64,000 bases of DNA, taken from assembly GCA_025210375.1 (NCBI GenBank), contig JAOASB010000013.1, positions 124,001 through 188,000 on the forward strand, given 5' to 3'. Numbering within the stretch: the first letter of the stretch is position 1; the number at the start of each line of letters is the position of its first letter. A program made the translations under genes and the position numbers. This document shows positions 47,405 to 56,003 of the stretch, one piece after another. The notes beneath the pieces are model-generated. The model saw only the letters and a program-made list of their open reading frames with translations. It made no database searches and was not told the DNA's origin. The DNA is from Maledivibacter sp. Lineage in GTDB: Bacteria > Bacillota > Clostridia > Peptostreptococcales > Caminicellaceae.

Positions 47405-48174
47405 AGCTCCTCCTCCCCCATGTTTTTATAGCAACTTGAAAATCCCTTTGTCCATTCTTCTCTTGGTTTTGACAATAGATTTTCCATTGTATCAACTTCC
47501 ACAATATGACCTTCATCTAAAACCGCCACGGTTGTACAAATATTCTTTAAAGCCTCAACATCATGGGAAACAAATAATATTCCTGCATCACTACAATGCC
47601 TTAAAAGCAACTCCAACATAAGCTGCCTATTCTCGGGATCAAGGGAAGATGTCGGCTCATCTGCAAAAATATATTTTGGTTTCATCCCTATTAAGATTGC
47701 CATTGCTACTCTTTGTAACATACCTCCCGAAAGCTCTGATGGAACAGCATTTATTATTCTTTTGGTATCGGCTAGATTCACAGCCTCAAGGGTTTCAATA
47801 GTTAAATTTACAGCTTCTTTCTTTGACAATTTTAATTTCACACGAAAGGTTTCTTCCATTTGGGCCCCTATTTTCAAACGGGGATCAAAGGAAGTCATTG
47901 GACTTTGTGGGATATAACCGATTGTTGTACCACATAAATTTCTATGATCTTTCTTTTCTAATTCAATCAAATTTTTCCCATCAATATATATATTTCCAGA
48001 GGATATTTTACATTCCTTACTCAGAAATCCCATAACAGCTTTTATAATAGTTGTTTTTCCTGCTCCACTTCTACCTGTTAATCCTATTATTTTTCCTTTT
48101 TCTAAGGCAATAGAAAAATCCAATAAAATTTTTTTCCTTCTTGTTCCTATATTAATATCTACTATTTCAAGCAT
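47383..48174 (-). CDS. ABC transporter ATP-binding protein (DppD/NikD-like)
   Basis: A 263-residue ATPase: Walker A GRSGAGKTT, Q-loop YIPQSPMTSFDPR, signature LSGGMLQR, Walker B YIFADEPTSSLD, His switch SHDV. Shorter than oligopeptide OppD proteins and close to NikD/CntD size. GGAGG precedes the ATG. Third gene in the importer operon, after a 175-base gap holding a hairpin. Confidence 0.9.
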   Translation of the reverse strand: MLEIVDINIGTRRKKILLDFSIALEKGKIIGLTGRSGAGKTTIIKAVMGFLSKECKISSGNIYIDGKNLIELEKKDHRNLCGTTIGYIPQSPMTSFDPRLKIGAQMEETFRVKLKLSKKEAVNLTIETLEAVNLADTKRIINAVPSELSGGMLQRVAMAILIGMKPKYIFADEPTSSLDPENRQLMLELLLRHCSDAGILFVSHDVEALKNICTTVAVLDEGHIVEVDTMENLLSKPREEWTKGFSSCYKNMGEEELCWMELG

Positions 48175-48240
48175 TTTTTCCTCCTTATACCCGATGGCTA
48201 GACTAAAAGCTATAAAATTTTAGTTTTGAAAATATGGTAT

Positions 48241-48292
48241 AGATAAACAACATTAAGCCTTAAAATATATTAAACCTTGAAGTTGTTTATCT
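48241..48292. repeat. intra-operon hairpin between permease and ATPase genes
   Basis: AGATAAACAAC (48241-48251) is perfectly complementary to GTTGTTTATCT (48282-48292). It lies in the only sizeable gap of the importer operon and may act as an attenuator or processing site. Confidence 0.45.
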
Positions 48293-48348
48293 TTATAATC
48301 CTTTTAAATATACTATCCTAATTCCCATCTAAACCCTAGGATTCCTTC

Positions 48349-49128
48349 CTATTTAACCTGTTCATTACCTAGGACATTAAAAGAAACAGTACACAAGAAG
48401 ACCACTATAATAGGATAAACTATCATTTCTGGCCTAATCATAGAAACCTTTTGAGCTTCTAAAATCATACTTCCCCAGTCAATAACAGAATCTCCAAAAC
48501 CAAGGCCCATGAAGGAAAAACCTGTGATCATCATGATCATATGTCCACAGGAAAGACTTAAAAATCCCATTACCTCTGGTAACACATTAGGGAAAATATG
48601 TACTAATAGTATTCTACATTTAGATGCTCCCGAGGCAACTGCACACATGACATATGCCTTACTATATTCTATTTCTGTTTTTGCCTTAACCAATTTTATA
48701 ACTCGTAAAAATAAGGATAACCCAACGGCTATCATAGTGGTAAATACGCCACTCCCCCATGCCCCTAAAAATACAATTAAGTATGCCATAGGTGGTAAAG
48801 CGGTTACAGCATTTAAAATACTCTCTCCTATAACTCCAGTTGTTCTCTTTGTAGAGCCCATTAAGAGTCCTATGGGAACTCCAAATAGGATTATAATAAT
48901 AGAACTTAAAAACACAATCCCTAAGGTGGTTTGTCCCCCATATAAAATTCTAGAAAAAACACAACGTCCCATGGCATCGGTTCCCAGTGGATATTGAAGA
49001 CTGTTTTTTTGTAATCTTATGCTAAGGTTAACCAAATGAGGATCATTTGGCGTGAATAAAAAACCTAAAGCAGAAAACGCCAGAATTATAATACAAATGA
49101 AATATGATAATTTGTGTCCTTTTAACAT
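48349..49128 (-). CDS. ABC transporter permease (DppC/NikC-like)
   Basis: Membrane permease of 259 residues with about six helices. The N-terminal LGTDAMGRCVFSRILYGGQTTL and the EAA loop (AVASGASKCRILLVHIFPNVLP) are typical of the Opp/Nik C-type subunit. Overlaps the stop of the other permease gene by seven bases. Confidence 0.9.
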   Translation of the reverse strand: MLKGHKLSYFICIIILAFSALGFLFTPNDPHLVNLSIRLQKNSLQYPLGTDAMGRCVFSRILYGGQTTLGIVFLSSIIIILFGVPIGLLMGSTKRTTGVIGESILNAVTALPPMAYLIVFLGAWGSGVFTTMIAVGLSLFLRVIKLVKAKTEIEYSKAYVMCAVASGASKCRILLVHIFPNVLPEVMGFLSLSCGHMIMMITGFSFMGLGFGDSVIDWGSMILEAQKVSMIRPEMIVYPIIVVFLCTVSFNVLGNEQVK

Positions 49129-50075
49129 AGTGCATCTCCACTCTTAATCAACTTATTTTTCTGTAGAAGCTCCTGTACATAATCTGATAATACATTAAAT
49201 ATAACAAGCATAACCGCAAGAAATAAAACAGAAAGATGTATCATAGGTGAATCACGATTTAAAACACTATCAATAATTAGATATCCTAGTCCAGGCAAGG
49301 AAAAAACTCTCTCAATCATTGCTGCCCCTGCAAGGGTTAGCCCAATACTTTGTAAAAAGCTGGGTACGAGGGCAATAATTCCATGTGCTATGGTATGATT
49401 AAAAAGAATTCTTATCTCTGATAATCCCCTGCATCGAGCATAAAATACATAATCACTATCGGATTCTCTTTCCAAATTTCTGAATAACAATCTAGCATAA
49501 AAGGCCATTGGAGCTATGGAAAGACAAATCGCAGGATGAAAATATTTCATAAAGCCAACATTTCCAGCAACTGAGATAGCTCCCCATTTCACAGCAAATA
49601 TATCAAGATATACACTTGCAATATAAAACCCAGGAATTGAAATAGCACTAAGGGTTAGTAGTGAGAAAAACATTCCAACCTTCTTTTCCCTTAGCAGATA
49701 TAACAGGGGTCCAAATAGAATTATACCTATAATTTCTAATATCATTGCTATAAAGACTACTTTTATCGTTACGGGTACTGCATTTAGGAGCTGATCCCAA
49801 ACAGGTTTGCCATCCACTAAGGACTTGCCAAAATCCAATTTCAAAGCATTTTTCATCCAGTTCCCATATTGAACAATGAAGGCCTTGTTTAGTCCCATAT
49901 CAGAACGGATTTGTGCTATTTGTTCCGCACTAGGATTCATCATAGCCCTTCTTGCATATGCTGTTGCTGGATCTACGGGTGACATACGCATAAGCCCAAA
50001 GGATAATAGGCTTACTATTAGAAAGGTTAATATAACTTCCAGTATTCTTTTAAATGTAGGTTTAAATTTTGACAT
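49122..50075 (-). CDS. ABC transporter permease (DppB/NikB-like)
   Basis: Membrane permease of 317 residues. SFGLMRMSPVDPATAYARRAM near the N-terminus, YGNWMKNALKLDFGKSL, and the EAA loop ARCRGLSEIRILFNHTIAHG followed by IERVFSLPGLGYLIIDSVLNRD are diagnostic of the B-type subunit. The frame extends five codons upstream; GGAGGG before the ATG at 50075 decides the start. First gene of the importer operon, with a perfect 16-bp palindrome 37-52 bases upstream. Confidence 0.9.
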   Translation of the reverse strand: MSKFKPTFKRILEVILTFLIVSLLSFGLMRMSPVDPATAYARRAMMNPSAEQIAQIRSDMGLNKAFIVQYGNWMKNALKLDFGKSLVDGKPVWDQLLNAVPVTIKVVFIAMILEIIGIILFGPLLYLLREKKVGMFFSLLTLSAISIPGFYIASVYLDIFAVKWGAISVAGNVGFMKYFHPAICLSIAPMAFYARLLFRNLERESDSDYVFYARCRGLSEIRILFNHTIAHGIIALVPSFLQSIGLTLAGAAMIERVFSLPGLGYLIIDSVLNRDSPMIHLSVLFLAVMLVIFNVLSDYVQELLQKNKLIKSGDALC

Positions 50076-50111
50076 ACTGTCCCTCCACAACGAGTATTTA
50101 AATTGAATATA

Positions 50112-50127
50112 GTTAGATATATCTAAC
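50112..50127. promoter_or_regulatory. 16-bp perfect palindromic operator candidate, importer operon
   Basis: GTTAGATATATCTAAC is a perfect 16-bp palindrome (18 bp including flanking A and T). Same arms as the sites before both AraC genes. Confidence 0.6.
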
Positions 50128-50377
50128 TGAAAAACACAAAAAAAAATAGTTTACTCAACTATTGACAATAGTACATTAATTATAATCTTTTATCTACTCT
50201 GATTAGTCAAAATCAATCCAATTAGACAACGGATTTGACATTTCATTTTTGGGACATTAGCTTTACCTTTTCTTTTTTTATTGAGAACAATTCCAATATA
50301 ACTTTAATATTTACAATATTCCCTTTAAGCCTATATTTATAATAGCTATTCCACTTATTTCCCGCAAACTAGCTTCA

Positions 50378-50463
50378 AAGGGCTTACAAATAAATGACTT
50401 TATATTTACCTTTAGGAATCTCATATTTTATAATGAAGGGTAGAAATCTATTTGTAAGCCCTT
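50378..50463. repeat. inverted repeat in the importer-gpmA intergenic region
   Basis: AAGGGCTTACAAATA at about 50378-50392 is matched by TATTTGTAAGCCCTT at 50449-50463, with a 56-base spacer. The rest of the 439-base gap holds the palindromic operator and promoter-like AT-rich sequence; no gene is seen. Confidence 0.45.
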
Positions 50464-50514
50464 ATACTAATTTATACTTACCAAAATATAGGATATTTCT
50501 TTAAAATTCTCAAT

Positions 50515-51237
50515 TTAGACGTTTCCAGCTAATTCATTATTTGATTCATGGGAAACTTCAAAATATTTATCTTTAATATTCATTTTATTATCAAATTCAT
50601 ATACTAATGGAACTCCCGTAGGTATATTTAATTCTACTATTTCTTCCTTATTTAAGTTTTCAATATATTTTACAAGTCCCCTTAGACTATTGCCGTGGGC
50701 AACAATTATTATTCTTTTCCCTTGCTTCATTAAAGGATATATATTTTCATTCCAATATGGTATAACTCGATTAATAGTAGATTTCAGGCTTTCCCCTAAT
50801 GGCAATTCATCCTCCGGAATATCTTTATATTTTATATCGACCTTCGGGTACATAGGATCATTTTTAGACAGCATTGGTGGTGATACATCATAACTTCTTC
50901 TCCATAGTTTTACTTGATGTTCTCCATGCTTTTTTGCAGTTTCACTTTTATTTAGTCCCTGCAGTCTACCATAATGTCTTTCATTTAACTTCCACGTTTT
51001 CTGTATTGGTATCCAATGCAAATCCATCTCATCTAATATTATATTAAGAGTTCTTACGGCTCTTTTTAAATATGATGTATAGGCCATATCAAATATATAG
51101 CCTCTATCTTTTAGGATTCTGCCAGCTTCCCTTGCTTCTTCAACACCTCCTTCAGATAAATCAACATCCGTCCAACCAGTAAACTTATTTTCCTTATTCC
51201 ATAAACTTTGTCCATGTCTCACAAGTACAATTTGCAT
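50515..51237 (-). CDS. gpmA: 2,3-bisphosphoglycerate-dependent phosphoglycerate mutase
   Basis: Interconverts 3- and 2-phosphoglycerate in glycolysis. [18 protein letters not shown] at residues 5-22 carries the phosphohistidine (His 8 in RHGQS); [20 protein letters not shown] and [14 protein letters not shown] complete the active site. Length 240 is normal for the cofactor-dependent enzyme. AAGGGGG precedes the ATG. It lies 51 bases downstream of the aldolase gene on the same strand, so the two glycolytic genes probably form an operon. Confidence 0.95.
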   Translation of the reverse strand: MQIVLVRHGQSLWNKENKFTGWTDVDLSEGGVEEAREAGRILKDRGYIFDMAYTSYLKRAVRTLNIILDEMDLHWIPIQKTWKLNERHYGRLQGLNKSETAKKHGEHQVKLWRRSYDVSPPMLSKNDPMYPKVDIKYKDIPEDELPLGESLKSTINRVIPYWNENIYPLMKQGKRIIIVAHGNSLRGLVKYIENLNKEEIVELNIPTGVPLVYEFDNKMNIKDKYFEVSHESNNELAGNV

Positions 51238-51288
51238 GATAAAAATCCCCCTTATAAAAACAAATCCCTACATCACTTATATATATTT

Positions 51289-52356
51289 CTATGCTATTGT
51301 AATATCTTTATTTAAATAAACATCCTGAATAGCGTTAATAATGCTTATTCCCTCATTCAATGGTTTCTGGAATGCTTTTCTTCCAAGAATTAATCCACTT
51401 CCCCCTGCTCGCTTGTTAATCACAGCAGTTTTTACGGCTTCGGCTAAATCATTTGCCCCCGATGGGCCACCTGAATTAATCAATGGAATTTTACCCATAT
51501 AATTATTTATTACTTGATATCTAGTAAGGTCAATAGGATTTTCTGAGCAAAGTTCTGTATATATTCTTTCATCGAATTTCCCATAATCGCTTTTTCCCAT
51601 ATTTAACGCCTTAAATCCACCATTATTAACTGGTAATTTTTGTTTTATAATATCAGCACCAATTGTTACTCCTAGGTGATTTGCTTGACCTGTAAGATCC
51701 GCTGAGGAATGATAGTTTTTATCCTTATTAAATTCATCATTTCTTAAATAACACCATAGGATAGTGAAAAGTCCTTTTGAATGTGCATATTCAAACATTT
51801 CACTTATCTCAACGATTTGTCTGTTAGACTCTTTAGAGCCAAAATATATAGTAGCCCCTATTCCTACAGCTCCCATATTATAGGCTTGTTCCACAGAAGC
51901 AAAACGTATTTGATCATATGTATTGGGAAAGGATAATAATTCGTTATGATTAATTTTAACAATAAACGGTATTTTGTGGGCATATTTTCTTGATACAATG
52001 GATAATACTCCTAATGTAGATGCAACTCCATTACACCCGGCTTCTATTCCAAGTTTAACAATACTTTCGGGATCAAAATATATTGGGTTTTTAGCGAATG
52101 ATGCCCCTGCGGAATGTTCAATTCCTTGGTCAATAGGTAATATAGATATATACCCAGTTTTTGCCAACCTTCCAGAATTATATAAACTACTCAAATTTAC
52201 TAAAACTCTATTATTTCTATCTGATCGCATAAAAACATTATCAATAAAATCCTCATTTGGAAAGGTTATTTGTTCCTTTTTGATTTTAGGATTGCTAAAT
52301 TCCAGAAGTTTATAATCAGCACCTAGTAAATCCTTAATCTTCTCAATACTTAACAT
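51289..52356 (-). CDS. class I fructose-bisphosphate aldolase (FbaB/DhnA family)
   Basis: Cleaves fructose 1,6-bisphosphate through a Schiff base, without metal. The family blocks [58 protein letters not shown] (Schiff-base Lys region) and [20 protein letters not shown] with [15 protein letters not shown] are present. Length about 355. Two ATGs are possible; AGGAAGG nine bases before the ATG at 52356 favours the inner one. Co-transcribed with gpmA. A perfect 16-bp hairpin lies in the leader. Confidence 0.93.
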   Translation of the reverse strand: MLSIEKIKDLLGADYKLLEFSNPKIKKEQITFPNEDFIDNVFMRSDRNNRVLVNLSSLYNSGRLAKTGYISILPIDQGIEHSAGASFAKNPIYFDPESIVKLGIEAGCNGVASTLGVLSIVSRKYAHKIPFIVKINHNELLSFPNTYDQIRFASVEQAYNMGAVGIGATIYFGSKESNRQIVEISEMFEYAHSKGLFTILWCYLRNDEFNKDKNYHSSADLTGQANHLGVTIGADIIKQKLPVNNGGFKALNMGKSDYGKFDERIYTELCSENPIDLTRYQVINNYMGKIPLINSGGPSGANDLAEAVKTAVINKRAGGSGLILGRKAFQKPLNEGISIINAIQDVYLNKDITIA

Positions 52357-52427
52357 TTTAATCATCCTTCCTAATAACTTTATTATATTAAGTTTGATCC
52401 TTACAAATTATTAAAGGTAATCCCCAA

Positions 52428-52462
52428 GAATAAATGATATTGATTTTCAATATCATTTATTC
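52428..52462 (-). promoter_or_regulatory. perfect 16-bp hairpin in the aldolase-gpmA leader
   Basis: Arms 52428-52443 (GAATAAATGATATTGA) and 52447-52462 are perfectly complementary with a 3-base loop. It lies 72-106 bases upstream of the aldolase start. It may be an operator or an RNA stem affecting expression. Confidence 0.5.
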
Positions 52463-52648
52463 CTAAATTATAAACTATTTCCATTTGCGATGTCAATAAT
52501 CTCCATTACATAAAGCTACATCCTTGTTACTGTACCTTGTCTAATATTAAACTAGTTCAACTTTCTCACTACGAAAAAATATGGTTATATATATGGCATC
52601 AGATAAAATCTTATTTAAAAATTTATTGAAGGCTGCTATTCAGAGACC

Positions 52649-52751
52649 ATAGAGAGTTTAGGGTGAATCTTAATTTATACATATAGAAATATCTGATATT
52701 TCTGGGGATTTTTGATATGTATAAATTAAAGTTTTGACTGGAATCTCTATG
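52649..52751. repeat. MITE-like hairpin element, full copy E, reverse orientation
   Basis: Its reverse complement begins CATAGAGATTCCAGTCAAAA and contains ATACATATCAAAAATCCCC, aligning with copies A-D. The different orientation shows the family inserts either way. Confidence 0.7.
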
Positions 52752-52853
52752 TTACTCATCTAAAATAGATACTAAAAACCCTTGAACTCAAGCATAAAAT
52801 TCAAGGGGTTACATCTATTATATTCAATTTTTCAACTCAAAGCCTAGTGCAAA

Positions 52854-52917
52854 TTGACATGTTTACACGTACCATATCTTATAGGGATCCTTTTATTTTT
52901 ATACTCCTTTTTTAGGT
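52854..52917. repeat. dispersed 60-base repeat, copy 1
   Basis: Shares ACCATATC.TATAG, then TTATACTCCTTTTT.AGGT, with 55510-55571. In the second copy the homology ends where the tyrosine-recombinase remnant begins, so it may mark the edge of an old mobile element. Confidence 0.45.
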
Positions 52918-53149
52918 ATCTTAAAACATAATTTTCTCTATTTCCACCACAGAAAAGAAAACTGAATAAACGCTAGTGAAATTAATGATTTTTACGACAT
53001 ATGATAGTGTCAAGTCAGGACAAATAATATCAATATGTACACAATCCCAACGGGTTCTTGACTAACAAATATGACTTTTACTTCAAAACATAAGTAGAAA
53101 TATAGTTTTGTCTGTCCTGTTCTGAATTATACTTGTTTATAAGTTTGAT

Positions 53150-53770
53150 TTAATTCATATACTGGAACTCTAAATCTTTAACTCCTACACCTACAAACAA
53201 CTTAAGTCCTTCATCATCACATAACTGCTTAATAACAGGAACAAATTCCTCTTTAGTCCCAAAAGAAACACTTTTTATCCGTTTTACTCCATTTGGATGC
53301 ACGTAATCCTTTGAAGGTCTTACATTAATATTAAACTTGGTTCCCAAAACTGGAATCTCCAGATCATAAGGAAAAAGACCTTTAAACCGCAATTTTCTAT
53401 TCTTTGTGTCTGTCCTCCCTGATCTTAACTTTAGATATTTTAGATTTGCTTTGTCAAGGATTTTCTGCTCAATATCCACATCAAACCTGTCATTTTCTAA
53501 GGCAACCCCAATTAATCCTTCTTTGGAATCATCCCAAATATTAAGTCTATGTACAAAATCTTTTTTACCCATAAATACAAATATTTTTTTTGCAAAAGAA
53601 GGCATCCCTGTATTATGTAATAATTCAAGATATGGTCCTTCTGCAAAATATATTAAGGCATTACAAGGATTTTTATTCTTGCCATATTCAACTGTAAAAC
53701 CTTTATTAGTATATTCATTTACAGCCGCATCTAAGTCATTTACTTTATATATAATATGTCCTAACTTCAT
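53150..53770 (-). CDS. VOC/glyoxalase-like domain protein
   Basis: A 206-residue protein of the Glyoxalase_3-like (VOC) group: LGHIIYKVNDLDAAVNEYTNKGFTVEYG at the N-terminus with a metal-type His, IYFAEGPYLELL as the second ligand strand. Members bind small substrates such as thiol adducts, antibiotics or ring compounds; function unknown here. AGGAGG precedes the ATG. It follows the second AraC regulator after 87 bases. Confidence 0.82.
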   Translation of the reverse strand: MKLGHIIYKVNDLDAAVNEYTNKGFTVEYGKNKNPCNALIYFAEGPYLELLHNTGMPSFAKKIFVFMGKKDFVHRLNIWDDSKEGLIGVALENDRFDVDIEQKILDKANLKYLKLRSGRTDTKNRKLRFKGLFPYDLEIPVLGTKFNINVRPSKDYVHPNGVKRIKSVSFGTKEEFVPVIKQLCDDEGLKLFVGVGVKDLEFQYMN

Positions 53771-53790
53771 TTTTGATTCCTCCTATTCTT

Positions 53791-53853
53791 TTATTTCAAT
53801 TTTTCTTTACAATCTTTTGAGTATTCTAACAGTGTTTTACTCCAATGTTCCAT
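53791..53853 (-). CDS. 20-residue open frame between AraC and VOC genes
   Basis: ATG at 53853 with GAAAGGATG upstream encodes MEHWSKTLLEYSKDCKEKLK and then stops. It starts four bases after the AraC stop. The spacing and start signal look like those of a real gene, so it may be a truncated remnant or a leader peptide. Confidence 0.3.
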   Translation of the reverse strand: MEHWSKTLLEYSKDCKEKLK

Positions 53854-53857
53854 ATCA

Positions 53858-54841
53858 TCATCCTTTCTCATAATGTTTATTTCTATTTCTTTTTCTATAC
53901 TCTTTAGGCAACAATCCTATAATCTGTCTAAAAGCACCTGAAAATTTACTAGGATTAGAATATCCAACTTTTAGCCCAATTTCCGCAATTGACAGCTCCG
54001 TCAAAAGTAACTCTTTAGCTGCATAACTCATTCGATATTCACGCATATAGGTATTAACCGGTTTACCATATACCCCTTTAAAACAACTTGTCATGGCTGT
54101 CAAAGGTATTTTGAATTCATCTGAAAGCTCATTAAGAGTATAATGATGCTCCAAATCATCAACCATTAGTCCCTGTATAAGCTTCACTTTCTCCACGTCT
54201 GATTTATGAAAGTAGGAATATTCGTCTACTCCTAATAATTCGTCTTCTTCAACAGAATCCAAAACCAATAATAATTCTAGAATCTTAATAGTCGCATAAG
54301 TACTCTTATTCTTCATTGTTACATCCCTTAACGATTCAAAGATACTGTTGAGTTCAGTATAATTTTGAATAAAGCATGGATAAGAATGGTCTAAAAACTT
54401 ATCTCTTAACTTTTTTAAGTTCACTGGAAAGCTAGGAAAGCATCTTTCAATTGATTCCTGCGCTTTTGGTAAAAACAATGCTATACTCAAAGAATGATAA
54501 TGATTCAACGGAAAAAAATAACCATCTGCACTTTTCATACGACTGTCTACACTTATATCTCCTGGTTTGTGATAAACAAAAACTCCTTCATCCACTGAAC
54601 ATTCAAGCCTGCCTTCATAACAATAATCAATGGCCAAACAGTCGATATCTCGCCGATCTTCGCTAACGACACCATTCATATGAAAATCACTGAATATTAA
54701 ACTGATATCCTCTAATACTTCATATATGGAAATAATGCCTTCTCCCGTTTCATTACGCATGATATATACTTTTGAATCCTCATTCTCAACAACCGACACC
54801 GATGCATTTAAAGTGTTTGTTTCAAATCCATTCACTTTCAT
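53858..54841 (-). CDS. AraC family regulator (paralogue of the 44-kb regulator)
   Basis: A 327-residue regulator with the same layout as the AraC protein at 43918: sensor region with FSDFHMNGVVSEDRRD, AIDYCYEGRLECSV and YFFPLNHYHSLSI, then an AraC HTH pair (about 225-318; YTLNELSDEFKIPLTAMTSCF, IAEIGLKVGYSNPSKFSGAFR). GGAGGAG precedes the ATG. A 16-bp motif, GTTAATTAAGGCTAAC, lies 15-30 bases upstream, matching the sites before the first AraC gene and the importer operon. Confidence 0.9.
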   Translation of the reverse strand: MKVNGFETNTLNASVSVVENEDSKVYIMRNETGEGIISIYEVLEDISLIFSDFHMNGVVSEDRRDIDCLAIDYCYEGRLECSVDEGVFVYHKPGDISVDSRMKSADGYFFPLNHYHSLSIALFLPKAQESIERCFPSFPVNLKKLRDKFLDHSYPCFIQNYTELNSIFESLRDVTMKNKSTYATIKILELLLVLDSVEEDELLGVDEYSYFHKSDVEKVKLIQGLMVDDLEHHYTLNELSDEFKIPLTAMTSCFKGVYGKPVNTYMREYRMSYAAKELLLTELSIAEIGLKVGYSNPSKFSGAFRQIIGLLPKEYRKRNRNKHYEKG

Positions 54842-54855
54842 TTAACTCCTCCAAA

Positions 54856-54871
54856 GTTAGCCTTAATTAAC
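54856..54871. promoter_or_regulatory. 16-bp palindromic operator candidate, AraC gene 2
   Basis: GTTAATTAAGGCTAAC on the minus strand; weaker symmetry than the other two sites but the same length, GTTA/TAAC ends and position relative to the start codon. Confidence 0.45.
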
Positions 54872-55071
54872 ACAATATAGCAATATATTACACTAGGTAT
54901 ATATATAAGTCTACTCCACTTCATCGTTAATACTCCATTTCATTGTCAAATTATACTTTCGATTTTCTTATCAATGTTTCAAATAATTGTTAGAATTCTC
55001 CACATCCTTTGTTTATCACGTTCCGATAATTCTATCTCGATTTTTCAATCATATATATCCTTAGGTTTTCT

Positions 55072-55197
55072 CTATAGGCCTGTTTGCTTGTTTTTTTCGA
55101 TGACTTCATTTGATATATTTTCGAGGTAGAGATTTAGTATGTCTTCAAAGGTAGATTTCCCATTGTATTGTTTTCGTATTTTTATTGGTATTTTCAT
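55072..55197 (-). CDS. 41-residue hypothetical open frame in element debris
   Basis: ATG at 55197 encodes MKIPIKIRKQYNGKSTF followed by EDILNLYLENISNEVIEKNK. The composition looks coding rather than random and resembles small accessory proteins of clostridial recombinase elements, but I cannot name a family. There is no clear ribosome-binding site. Confidence 0.35.
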   Translation of the reverse strand: MKIPIKIRKQYNGKSTFEDILNLYLENISNEVIEKNKQTGL

Positions 55198-55288
55198 TTC
55201 TATTATTTTTTTGTATAAGAAATCCCCTACTTCTCTAATTGAGCTATAGGGGATAATGTTTAGATTTTAATTGGGTTATTGAAATAGT

Positions 55289-55318
55289 AAAAAAGAACCG
55301 ATGGTTAGTCGATTCTTA
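55289..55318 (-). terminator. terminator-like hairpin next to decayed RhuM leader
   Basis: On the minus strand GAATCGA pairs with TCGGTTC (G-T pair) and is followed by TTTTTTAC. Confidence 0.5.
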
Positions 55319-55330
55319 TATTTAAAGTAG

Positions 55331-55489
55331 TATATCCAAAAGCGTTCTCACCCATCTTCTTTAGTATCGTTATATTTATCATAATTACTTTTTCTAGTTT
55401 TTTCAAAGGTTTTAAAATATTTAAGCAGCAGTTAGTCTGCTTCGTAAAAGACGTGTATATTCTCTCCCAAATATACACGTATATTTTCC
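55331..55489 (-). repeat. RhuM leader repeat, copy 1 (decayed)
   Basis: About 160 bases closely matching 59770-59932, the leader of the intact rhuM gene. It includes a perfect hairpin (ACGTGTATATT with AATATACACGT, 7-base loop) and reaches the first codons of a RhuM-like frame, which then stops (TTG GAT ATA CTA CTT TAA). Confidence 0.7.
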
Positions 55490-55509
55490 ACTACATATTT
55501 TTAAGTTTT

Positions 55510-55571
55510 TTGAACGTATTCCCACATACCATATCATATAGCAATTCTTATCGTTATACTCCTTTTTAGGT
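55510..55571. repeat. dispersed 60-base repeat, copy 2
   Basis: Counterpart of 52854-52917, directly abutting the tyrosine-recombinase remnant. Confidence 0.45.
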
Positions 55572-55573
55572 CA

Positions 55574-55765
55574 AGTATTGATATTCAAGAACGTATTGTA
55601 CTTATAAGAGGCAAAGGTAATAAAGAACGAATTATGTACATTTCTTCTGATGCTGTTATTTCCCGTCTTAAAAAGTGGCTTTGTATAAGAAACTCATTTA
55701 ATCCACAATCAGAGGCATTATTTTTAAATAAATATGGTACACACTTATCAATTTATTTAGTGTAG
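55574..55765 (+). pseudogene. tyrosine recombinase/integrase remnant
   Basis: A 63-codon open fragment reading SIDIQERIVLIRGKGNKERI, then MYISSDAVISRLKKWL and FLNKYGTHLSIYLV before a stop. RGKGNKER is the conserved strand-turn of the XerC/D-type catalytic domain, where the Lys is catalytic. The rest of the catalytic domain, including HxLRH and the Tyr, is absent, and no start codon belongs to it, so it is a decayed piece. Confidence 0.75.
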
Positions 55766-56003
55766 GTTGAAAAATCAGGAAATATTGAGGCGTAAGAAAT
55801 TTTGATATTAAAAGCTGTCCAATTGAGGCATACTATTATTTATTATGAATAAACTGGTCATTTGTTTTTATTAATATAGAAATATAGATGTACAAAAAAA
55901 GATATCACTAACACATATCAATTCACAATAACTGTTTGACTCGAAACTATTATTTTCCTACAAGTAGTCTGATATAAAACTAATATAAAAAGGAGTGTTT
56001 TAG

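Larger units (their letters stand above)
52357..53149. other. 793-base intergenic region without a gene
   Basis: No protein gene is supported. It holds the aldolase leader hairpin (52428-52462), a reverse-oriented MITE-like copy (52649-52751), a hairpin with AACCCTTGAA and TTCAAGGGGTT arms (about 52777-52810), and a 64-base segment (52854-52917) that recurs at 55510-55571. Confidence 0.6.
54842..56003. other. 1.16-kb intergenic region of mobile-element debris
   Basis: Contains the operator candidate, a 41-residue open frame (55072-55197), a terminator-like hairpin (55289-55318), a decayed copy of the RhuM leader (55331-55489), a dispersed repeat (55510-55571) and a tyrosine-recombinase remnant (55574-55765). 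No intact gene. Confidence 0.65.
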
